Below, piece by piece: positions 7,373-14,626 of a DNA stretch of 24,304 nt. Position 1 is the first letter of the stretch. The number at the start of each line of letters is the position of its first letter. The DNA is from Bacteroidales bacterium H4 (lineage in GTDB: Bacteria > Bacteroidota > Bacteroidia > Bacteroidales > Muribaculaceae). A program made the translations under genes and the position numbers. Under the pieces are notes generated by a model. That model was not told where the DNA came from and ran no database searches. It worked only from the letters and a program-made list of their open reading frames with translations. Location: the NCBI GenBank assembly GCA_001701165.1, contig DAAP01000031.1, positions 1-24,304 of the forward strand. Direction: 5' to 3'.

Positions 7373-10300
7373 TCACTTCTTAACGATGCGCAGGGGGGTC
7401 TGCTCGTTGACTACGAGCATATACACGCCCGGGGACAGGGTAGAGATGTCCACGCTTTGGGTGTAGTCCTTTTCGCCGGCCACGCGTGCCACTTCGGCGC
7501 CTGCTGTCGAGAAGATGCGTACGCTTTCTATAGCCTCGGGGCTGGTGACGGTTACCGCAGTGGTGGCGGGCACGGGGTAGGCGCTCAGGCTGTAGCCGGT
7601 GGCGTCACCTATGCCGGTTGTTCCGCCGATGACGTTCTCGGCATTGGTCGAGGCGGTCTTGCGTATGCGAGCATTGGTGGAGGCGTACACGGCCGTGATG
7701 CGGTACTTGAAGTCCGACGGGTCGGTGTTGGTGTAGTAGTACAGCACGCACTTGTGTTCGGTGGCGGGGTTGTGCTTTTCGCGCAAGGCGTAGCCCTTTT
7801 CGCCGGGGGTGTCGATGCCGAATTTGTACGTATCGCTCCCGCCGAACTTGTAGTTGCCGGGCACTTGGCCGTTGGTGACTTCTACGGGGTAGTGGTGGTA
7901 GTCTTCGCCCTGCTTGAGCAGGTTGAATTTGTTAAGGGTGTTGAAGGTGGCGCCTCCGTCGGTGGAGTATTCCACGAGGAAGTACGACACGGGTTCGTCT
8001 GAATTGGCGGCTGTGGCACGGTCAAAGTCGAGGTCTACGCGGTACATGCCGGCGGCAGCGCCATCTCCGCTATAGATGTATGCTCTGGCTTCGCCTATGG
8101 CTGCCGGGTAGTCGTTTTGGTCAACTTCGTAGTTCATACCACCACGGATGAGTGTTCCGTTGTTTACGCGTTTGTAGATAGGAACGATTTCGGCGGTGTA
8201 CATGTCGGCGTTGATGAAGAACTCACCGTCATCGTTTTGATTGTAGTCGATGGTGAACACATTGCTCACGTCAGCCACGTCATTTACTTTCCATGTATTG
8301 AGTACAGTACCGCTTTGGTCTTTGAGGGCTACTTCGTAGTGGTTTACCACGATGTCTGCTCCCGGCAGGCCGAAGGAGTGGTCTTGGTCGGTAGGTTTCT
8401 TGCTGGGACGATTCCAGGTAATCTTGCAGTCGAAGCGTGTGATGTCGGAGAGGTTGGTTTCATCGTCATAGCCGGTCGTAATATTGATGTTGACGGGTAC
8501 GTCGGGATAAACATCGCGCTTGTACAGGCGATACTTGGCGAAGCGTATGCCGGGAACATATTGATAGATGTATATGCAGTCGTCTGCCTCGCTGAACTCG
8601 GCGCCGTACCACGAGCAGTTCGAGTTGCCGGCAACGAATTGCGAAACTTCTTCGAGCTTATTGCCTACGCAGGGAATCAGGTTGTTCTTGGAGGGTACCA
8701 CGTTGGCGGCTGTTTCGCCTTCGCCGCATTCTGCTACGTCGATGCGGAAGTAGCCGGGGTTGTTACTGCGAACCGTAGAGGCGTGCAGCACGAAGAACTC
8801 ATTGTTGTAGGTGAAAGCCACGCCTCCCGACTGGGTGATGTCGGCGGTAGCATCATACATCAGGGAGTAGTGGCCGGAGGGGTCTACATACCATGTACCG
8901 ATGCTGCGCACGGTTTGGATAAATGCTCCGTTGCGCCCGGGTACGGGGAACGAATAGTTCTCGGTAGAGCCTTTGGGGTGCAAGGCTTCGCCCGTCTTGG
9001 GGTTTGTCATGCCCTCGTAAGGTGCGACAAACTTCGTGATATTATTCATTGCAGTACCGGCGGCGTTAAGGTCTACTCTGTACACGTCGGCAGACAAGTT
9101 CATCGAAAGCAGTACGTAGGGGTTGCCGTTGTTATAGTTGCCGGCAGCCAAATAATGAGTACGATAGTACTGAGTTCCGTTTGCGCCTTTGCCTTGTTCT
9201 TCGTAGTAATAGAAGTCTTGGCCTCCGTAGGTCAGCTCGATATTGCCTTTGAGGTATTTTATCGGGCGATAGTACAGATTAGTACTGTTAAGTGGGCCTC
9301 CGTTGGTTACGCGATGCCAGAATTTGCCGGTGCCATCCACTGCTATGGACTGGTTCTCCAAGCCATAGGTTCCATTGACTACATCGCCGGCATTGCCGAT
9401 GGTCTTGATAGTAGCTTCATCTGCGCCTATGGAATAGATATGACCTTTCCATTTGCCGTCTTTGTATTCTTTGTTCGCTCCAGTTCCGGCTTCATCACCC
9501 CCCACGTAACTATTGGGTATATAGTTGGTTCCGTCTACAAGCTCGGTGCGTGCAGTCAGCTGAGCAATATACCATTTGCCGTTGTAGAATTGAGCCTGAC
9601 GATATACGTCACCGGGAGCACCATAGGGACCTACACGAGTCTTTGCATTTGCGAACCAGCCTTTGGCTACGACAGCATCTGCGGGACTGCCGGCGGCTGT
9701 CCATTCATCTTGTGTCATGATGGGATAGTCATAGATGCAGTCGAGGATGTAGTTGGTGACGTCGGGAGAGTATGTAATCGAGGCTTCTCCGGGCAAGGAG
9801 CTCTTAACCACGGTTTTTCCGCCTTCATCGTAGTAAGCCTTTACAACATACGAATAGTTGCCGTCGGGGAGTTCGGCATCGATATAGGAGCTGCCTTCGT
9901 AGTTGCTCAGAATCTTGATGCCGTCGCGATATACTTCATAATATTTGAGGTTGGTGGTCGAGCTCACTTCCCATGTCAAAGCGACGGTGCGACGTCCCCT
10001 ATAGGTTACTATGCTTGTAAAATAGGGGGTATTGGGAACGTTCGGAGCTACCGCATTAGAGAGTACTTCGTTGGTTTGCTCGCCCTTTTCGGTGGTGATG
10101 GTCTGTGCCATCTTGGCGCGAACTAAGAATCTGGTCGAAGTGTTGTAGGTGATACCGTTTTCGATTGTCGTAACGAGGGCGGTATAGTTGGGGTAGTCGT
10201 AAGTGGTTACATTCGGTGCGAGGTCGGCAATTTTGGCGTCGGTAGTGACGCTGCTGTTGTCGCTGCCGTTCTTGGTTTCGCGCTTAATCACCTCGAAGCC

Positions 10301-11773
10301 TTGGAGTGTACCGTGGGTGGGGGCATTCCATGAGAGCTTGGCCTTCTTCGTATCGTTGGGGTCGATGGTGCCTTCCAGTTTGACGGCGCCGAAGCCGGCA
10401 TCGAAGGTGCTTGCGTATGCGCTTTGTGCGCTTTCGCCGCTTTCATTGTAGCCCTTGATGCTATATTTGTGCGCTAAGCCTGTGCCCAAAGTCAGGTCGA
10501 GGGTGCAATTGGTGTCGGTGCCGCTCCATACCTCCGTTGCCGATTCCAAGTCATCGGAGTTTTTAAATACCTTGTATGAGGTGGCATTCCCGTCTTTCGC
10601 CCAAGTGAGGTCTACCTTCTGTCCGGCACCATCCCAGCGTGCCGTCGCCGTGAAGTTTTGAACGATACCGGGAGCCGATGTTTCTTTATATTCTACGCGC
10701 ACGATACCACCGTCGCAGTCCAGACCGTATAAAACCAAGTGCTTGTCTGCTGTCTTAATTTCGTAGTCACAGCCGGTAATGTTAATAGAACTTTGAGAGT
10801 GACTTGACAATTGGGGTTGTGTGCCGCTGATTATATTCTTCTGTTTTCCGGAGCCAACGCCTGCAGTATAGTCTATGAGAGACAGACGAGGGTCTGCCCA
10901 TCCGGAAGTGAAGTTCATGCATAAGGCGAGCTTTTGTCCTTTGAATGTAAAATGGCGTTGACCGGAGCCGTTTGCATTGGCAAAACCATCTCCGGAGAAT
11001 TCTTCGATGAGTGTACCATCTGCTCTAAAGTGCATACCATAGGTGTTGTTTGATGCATCTTTAACCCAGAAAGATCCATCACTTAATGGTTCTATATTAG
11101 CAAGTTCCATGCCGGGGGCTTTTGCCAGGTTTACTAACGTAACTTTGCCGGCGGCATCTTCTATTTTCTTGTTGGTAACCGTAAAGATTGCAACACTCCC
11201 CTTATCGGATGAAAGGACATATATTTTGCCATTTGAGGGTGTTCCTGAAGCGCCTAAACCTCGTCCCAGACTTTTCTTTAAGTATGTATTCAAGTGATTG
11301 TTAAACATCACCGTAGGTGCTCCGGTTCCTTCCCAGCAGTAAACCTTAAAGTTTTGCCAATAGGAAGATGGCCTGTTTATAGAAATTACAGCATTTCCCA
11401 TACGGACCAAACCATATAGCGTAGCAGCATCACTTGTGCCTGCGGTAACGCCGGACATGCTTGCGGTTCCTTCGCGTGCAAATGTCGTACTGTTAAGTAT
11501 GTTCATCGTGTAGCTTGCCGGATTAGTCACTGACCCGTTTACGGTCAGCACCCATAGCTTGTCGTTGACGGCGGCTATGCCAACTGCTTTGGCTGACGAG
11601 GAGTTGCTGCTATTTCCGCCGTTAGGCCACCAGGCATTGACCGGGGCTTCGTTCTTCCTGCAGGATTTAGTGCTGCCGGTCGGGATGGTAAACGCCTCGG
11701 CGCCGGCGGGTAAGGCCGAGGAGAGCGCCAGCACGAATGCCGTAAGAGATAAGAGTATCCTTTTAAGTCTCAT
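7373..11773 (-). CDS. T9SS-secreted multi-domain protein with Fn3 repeats (paralog 2)
   Basis: This 1466-aa protein has the same design as its neighbour at 2088-6605. A signal peptide (MRLKRILLSLTAFVLALSSA, then ...GAEA) precedes a propeller-like region, three Fn3-like units around residues 370-670 (the third with YFTSIVTYRGRRTVALTWEV), a second propeller-like region, further beta modules, and a T9SS type A sorting domain with YPVPA, GVYML and a terminal LRIVKK. The ATG at 11771-11773 is the natural start, giving a short charged n-region and then the hydrophobic core. The C-terminal sorting domain is about 80% identical to paralog 1 by eye, and some coding stretches match exactly at the DNA level (for example 7677-7709 against 2394-2426). 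N-terminal parts are more diverged. No enzyme motif was recognised. The gene has its own promoter and terminator and diverges from the fumarase gene. Confidence 0.88.
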   Translation of the reverse strand: MRLKRILLSLTAFVLALSSALPAGAEAFTIPTGSTKSCRKNEAPVNAWWPNGGNSSNSSSAKAVGIAAVNDKLWVLTVNGSVTNPASYTMNILNSTTFAREGTASMSGVTAGTSDAATLYGLVRMGNAVISINRPSSYWQNFKVYCWEGTGAPTVMFNNHLNTYLKKSLGRGLGASGTPSNGKIYVLSSDKGSVAIFTVTNKKIEDAAGKVTLVNLAKAPGMELANIEPLSDGSFWVKDASNNTYGMHFRADGTLIEEFSGDGFANANGSGQRHFTFKGQKLALCMNFTSGWADPRLSLIDYTAGVGSGKQKNIISGTQPQLSSHSQSSINITGCDYEIKTADKHLVLYGLDCDGGIVRVEYKETSAPGIVQNFTATARWDGAGQKVDLTWAKDGNATSYKVFKNSDDLESATEVWSGTDTNCTLDLTLGTGLAHKYSIKGYNESGESAQSAYASTFDAGFGAVKLEGTIDPNDTKKAKLSWNAPTHGTLQGFEVIKRETKNGSDNSSVTTDAKIADLAPNVTTYDYPNYTALVTTIENGITYNTSTRFLVRAKMAQTITTEKGEQTNEVLSNAVAPNVPNTPYFTSIVTYRGRRTVALTWEVSSTTNLKYYEVYRDGIKILSNYEGSSYIDAELPDGNYSYVVKAYYDEGGKTVVKSSLPGEASITYSPDVTNYILDCIYDYPIMTQDEWTAAGSPADAVVAKGWFANAKTRVGPYGAPGDVYRQAQFYNGKWYIAQLTARTELVDGTNYIPNSYVGGDEAGTGANKEYKDGKWKGHIYSIGADEATIKTIGNAGDVVNGTYGLENQSIAVDGTGKFWHRVTNGGPLNSTNLYYRPIKYLKGNIELTYGGQDFYYYEEQGKGANGTQYYRTHYLAAGNYNNGNPYVLLSMNLSADVYRVDLNAAGTAMNNITKFVAPYEGMTNPKTGEALHPKGSTENYSFPVPGRNGAFIQTVRSIGTWYVDPSGHYSLMYDATADITQSGGVAFTYNNEFFVLHASTVRSNNPGYFRIDVAECGEGETAANVVPSKNNLIPCVGNKLEEVSQFVAGNSNCSWYGAEFSEADDCIYIYQYVPGIRFAKYRLYKRDVYPDVPVNINITTGYDDETNLSDITRFDCKITWNRPSKKPTDQDHSFGLPGADIVVNHYEVALKDQSGTVLNTWKVNDVADVSNVFTIDYNQNDDGEFFINADMYTAEIVPIYKRVNNGTLIRGGMNYEVDQNDYPAAIGEARAYIYSGDGAAAGMYRVDLDFDRATAANSDEPVSYFLVEYSTDGGATFNTLNKFNLLKQGEDYHHYPVEVTNGQVPGNYKFGGSDTYKFGIDTPGEKGYALREKHNPATEHKCVLYYYTNTDPSDFKYRITAVYASTNARIRKTASTNAENVIGGTTGIGDATGYSLSAYPVPATTAVTVTSPEAIESVRIFSTAGAEVARVAGEKDYTQSVDISTLSPGVYMLVVNEQTPLRIVKK

Positions 11774-12271
11774 TTTGTTAGAATATTGTTTTTAGGTTAT
11801 TATTATCGTGTATAGGGTGTATTGTGGCGGATTTCGCGCCCGTGAGTTGCGTTGTCGGCATCGGCTGTCGCAGTTGCGAGGAGGCCTGTCGCCGAGGGTG
11901 CTGTTGACTAACCCTCCGGTGGCGGGGTGTCCGCCGTGGCAGGGGTTGGGATGTCGTCATAGTACACGGATGTTCAAAAGGGTGGGACATACGGTCTATG
12001 GGACGGCTTGTTATAGAGGATATTGACGCATCGCGCCAATTCGGGGAGCAATCTGCCACAATAAGCATTCTGATGTTCGGGCCTTATCCCGAAAGTGGCT
12101 GTGGCCGACTTTTACAAAAATATTGCGTCCGCTGATGGGCGGCTGCAGTCCGAAAGCAGCGCATACACTATGGTATGCCTGTCAGTGATGCCATATACGC
12201 TGCACAACCAAGGCGCTATGCGTATACTTGGGTAGTGGTGGTGGCGTCAGAGCCATATCTGCTTCTCAGCG
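11774..12271 (-). other. Long 5' leader of T9SS paralog 2
   Basis: About 500 bp separate the promoter from the start codon. It contains a small GC-rich hairpin, ggcgg-ggtgt-ccgcc, near 11921-11936, and one copy of tattgcg at 12121-12127. Reading frames across it give low-complexity, Arg/Pro/His-rich translations with no recognisable protein. I see no gene, no riboswitch I can name and no Shine-Dalgarno near the ATG; the last 30 nt are A/T-rich. Confidence 0.4.
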
Positions 12272-12306
12272 CAAATATACGTTAAAAGCGGCAATTGTCC
12301 GCACAA
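12272..12306 (-). promoter_or_regulatory. Promoter of T9SS paralog 2
   Basis: The minus strand shows TATATTTG (12272-12279), an exact TAnnTTTG, with TTTG (12303-12306) 23 bp upstream. The 12 bases gcaaatatacgt at 12271-12282 recur exactly at the promoter of the third T9SS gene (17581-17592). Confidence 0.6.
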
Positions 12307-12520
12307 AATACGTGCTTCTTTAGGTAAAATATTGCGGCAAAAATATTGCTATATACACGACAAACGCCGCCGTGCCTGCATTTTTTGTAACAATTGCGTA
12401 TATCAAAATAAAGGATTCGGTAGGGCGGTGTGTCGGTAAAACCGGTAGGGCGTAAAACATCGCGTCCGCAGCGACATAATCCGTTCGATAATCCGACAAT
12501 CAACATATTATATCCTCGTG

Positions 12521-12538
12521 TATTGCGCGGGCGCAATA
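12521..12538. promoter_or_regulatory. Inverted repeat TATTGCGC-GG-GCGCAATA, candidate operator
   Basis: A perfect 8-bp inverted repeat with a 2-bp centre lies about 108 bp upstream of the fumarase -7 element and 215 bp upstream of the paralog 2 promoter. Half-site-like copies of (T/A)ATTGC(G/T) also occur at 12121-12127, 12330-12336, 12344-12350 and 12392-12398. This looks like a regulator binding region; I cannot name the regulator. Confidence 0.4.
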
Positions 12539-12645
12539 TATTTCGCCCCTGCAAATAATACGCCTTAATATGACACGTTTGCGCGTCAATACGCCCTTTT
12601 TCCCATTTCTCCGGACTTTATGGCTCGCCATCCGCAAAAATTATG

Positions 12646-12653
12646 TAAATTTG
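12646..12653 (+). promoter_or_regulatory. Fumarase promoter, Bacteroidetes -7 element
   Basis: TAAATTTG on the plus strand matches TAnnTTTG exactly and lies 82 bp upstream of the fumarase ATG. No strong TTTG was seen at -33. Transcription would begin at about the first base of the adjacent 9-bp repeat array. Confidence 0.65.
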
Positions 12654-12656
12654 CAT

Positions 12657-12700
12657 GACCTTAGAGGCCTTAAAGCCCCTAAGGGCCTTAAAGAGGCAGG
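12657..12700 (+). repeat. 9-bp tandem repeat in fumarase 5' leader
   Basis: Four 9-bp units with consensus GNCCYTARR (gaccttaga, ggccttaaa, gcccctaag, ggccttaaa) and a degenerate fifth begin a few bases after the -7 element. They would therefore form the 5' end of the mRNA. The consensus and orientation match the array upstream of guaA. CCTTAAAGCCCCTAAGGG-like segments could base-pair with one another. Confidence 0.8.
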
Positions 12701-12735
12701 ACACAAAGTATTACACCCTATATACAACACGATTT

Positions 12736-14385
12736 ATGGCAACCAAACCTTTCAAGTATCAGCCCATGTTCCCGTTGGGACCGGATACAACCGAGTATTA
12801 CAAGCTGACAGACAAATACGTCCACACCGAGAACTGGGGCGGACACGAATTCCTCGTCATCGACCCCGAAGCACTCACCGTACTGGCACGTCAGGCCACC
12901 CATGACAACGCTTTCATGCTGCGCCGCGAGCACAACGCCATGGTCGCCAAGATCCTCCATGACCCCGAAGCAAGCGAAAACGACAAATTCGTTGCCTTGA
13001 CGATGCTGCGCAACGCCGAAGTCGCTGCCAAAGGCCAACTGCCTTTCTGCCAAGACACCGGTACGGCCATCGTGCACGGCGAAAAAGGCCAGTACGTGTT
13101 CACCGGATGCGATGACGCCGAGCGCCTGTCGCGCGGAGTGTATGACACTTACACCACCGATAACCTCCGCTACAGCCAAAATGCGCCCCTGAACATGTAC
13201 GACGAAGTCAACACCGGGTGCAACCTCCCCGCCCAAGTGGACATACACGCCGGCGACGACGACGAATACCACTTCCTATTCGTGGCCAAAGGCGGCGGCT
13301 CGGCCAACAAGACTTACCTCTATCAAGAGACCAAGGCGCTGATCAACCCCAAGACACTGCTCCCCTTCCTGGTTGAGAAAATGAAGACCCTCGGCACCGC
13401 CGCCTGTCCTCCATATCACATAGCATTTGTCATCGGTGGTACTTCGGCCGAAAAAAACCTCGAGACCGTCAAAAAAGCCTCCGTCAAATATTATGACAAC
13501 CTTCCCACCGAGGGCAATGAGCTGGGACACGCTTTCCGTGACATCGAACTCGAGAAACAACTCAAAGAAGCCTCCGAGAAAATAGGCCTCGGCGCACAAT
13601 TCGGCGGCAAATACTTCGCCCACGACATACGCGTCATCCGTCTGCCGCGCCACGGCGCATCATGCCCCGTAGGCCTCGGCGTAAGCTGCAGCGCCGACCG
13701 CAACGTCAAAGCCAAAATCAACCGCCAAGGCCTCTGGATCGAGAAACTCGATGCCAACCCCGGCGAACTCATCCCCGAAGAAATGCGTCAAGCCGGCGAA
13801 GGCAAGGTCGTCAATATCGACCTCGACCGACCCATGCCGGAAATACTTGCCGAGCTCTCCAAATATCCCGTATCGACACGCCTGTCCTTGCGCGGCACCA
13901 TCATCGTAGGTCGCGACATCGCCCACGCCAAAATCAAGGAACGCCTCGACCGCGGCGAACCCATGCCTCAGTACCTCAAAGACCATCCCATATACTACGC
14001 CGGCCCGGCCAAGACGCCGCAGGGTATGCCCTCGGGCAGCTTCGGCCCCACCACCGCCGGACGCATGGACAGCTACGTCGACCAATTCCAGGCCGCCGGC
14101 GGCTCTATGGTCATGATTGCCAAAGGAAACCGCTCCAAGCAAGTCACCGATGCATGTCATAAGCACGGCGGATTCTATCTGGGCAGCATCGGCGGCCCCG
14201 CCGCAGTGCTCGCGCAGAACTCCATCAAGAAAGTCGAGCTCCTCGAATACCCCGAACTCGGCATGGAAGCCATCTGGAAAATCCAAGTCGAAGACTTCCC
14301 TGCATTTATCCTCGTAGACGACAAGGGCAACGACTTCTTTACCCAAATCGCCGAAAAATGTAAAGGCTGCGCCCTCGGCAAATAA
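12736..14385 (+). CDS. fumA: Fumarate hydratase class I (FumA/FumB type, 4Fe-4S)
   Basis: This enzyme interconverts fumarate and (S)-malate in the cytosol. In fermenting Bacteroidales it feeds fumarate to fumarate reductase for succinate formation. The 549-aa length matches the single-chain class I family. The three [4Fe-4S] ligands fall at Cys105 (LPFCQDTGT), Cys224 (GTAACPPYH) and Cys318 (GVSCSADR), the same numbers as in E. coli FumA. GGGSANKT (187-194) and GMPSGSFGPTTAGRMD in the C-terminal beta domain are also typical. I chose the ATG at 12736 (MATKPFKYQP) because the in-frame extension back to 12655 only translates the promoter-proximal repeat array. The gene stands alone: the T9SS gene upstream is divergent and the next gene is convergent. 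It has 9-bp repeat arrays on both sides. An oxygen-labile cluster fits an anaerobe. Confidence 0.96.
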   Translation: MATKPFKYQPMFPLGPDTTEYYKLTDKYVHTENWGGHEFLVIDPEALTVLARQATHDNAFMLRREHNAMVAKILHDPEASENDKFVALTMLRNAEVAAKGQLPFCQDTGTAIVHGEKGQYVFTGCDDAERLSRGVYDTYTTDNLRYSQNAPLNMYDEVNTGCNLPAQVDIHAGDDDEYHFLFVAKGGGSANKTYLYQETKALINPKTLLPFLVEKMKTLGTAACPPYHIAFVIGGTSAEKNLETVKKASVKYYDNLPTEGNELGHAFRDIELEKQLKEASEKIGLGAQFGGKYFAHDIRVIRLPRHGASCPVGLGVSCSADRNVKAKINRQGLWIEKLDANPGELIPEEMRQAGEGKVVNIDLDRPMPEILAELSKYPVSTRLSLRGTIIVGRDIAHAKIKERLDRGEPMPQYLKDHPIYYAGPAKTPQGMPSGSFGPTTAGRMDSYVDQFQAAGGSMVMIAKGNRSKQVTDACHKHGGFYLGSIGGPAAVLAQNSIKKVELLEYPELGMEAIWKIQVEDFPAFILVDDKGNDFFTQIAEKCKGCALGK

Positions 14386-14426
14386 GCCATAGCCTGACAC
14401 ACACGGAGTTCCCTTCGACCGGAGCT

Positions 14427-14510
14427 CTAAGAACCATAAGAGCAATGGGAATAATGAGAATAATGCACTATTTTCATTGTTCCCATTATTCCTATTGTTC
14501 CCAACTCCGG
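14427..14510. repeat. 9-bp repeat array with inverted halves, 3' of fumarase
   Basis: Five 9-bp units in direct orientation (ctaagaacc, ataagagca, atgggaata, atgagaata, atgcactat; 14427-14471) are followed by inverted units (cattgttcc, cattattcc, tattgttcc; 14475-14501). Positions 14448-14465 and 14475-14492 can pair over 18 bp with two mismatches around a 9-nt loop. It has the same form and sense orientation as the array after guaA (48-132). It begins 41 bp beyond the fumarase stop codon, and no other terminator for fumarase was found. Confidence 0.8.
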
Positions 14511-14548
14511 AGTTTTCCACAGCCCATGTGACAGTCCAAATTATAGAA

Positions 14549-14581
14549 GTGGCCGTCATCCTGTTGCGGGATGACGGCCAC
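14549..14581 (-). terminator. Perfect 13-bp hairpin at 3' end of third T9SS gene
   Basis: GTGGCCGTCATCC (14549-14561) pairs perfectly with 14569-14581 around a 7-nt loop. It sits 45 bp past the stop of the minus-strand T9SS gene, between convergent transcription units. On the minus strand it is followed by the U-rich stretch ttctataattt, so it most likely terminates the T9SS gene. It may also stop fumarase read-through from the other side. Confidence 0.75.
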
Positions 14582-14626
14582 TGTTATTAGGGGAAGTTGT
14601 CTATCGCTATTACAAGCGGTAGATGA

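Noticed and set aside
8117..10126. 669-codon plus-strand frame antisense to T9SS paralog 2
   Set aside because: Same pattern as above: no recognisable protein features, fully inside a well supported gene.
12282..12554. 90-codon minus-strand frame in the divergent intergenic region
   Set aside because: It lies upstream of the paralog 2 promoter element, spans the dyad, and its translation resembles no protein.
12655..12735. N-terminal extension of fumarase
   Set aside because: It begins inside the promoter and repeat array; the start at 12736 gives cysteine positions equal to those of E. coli FumA.
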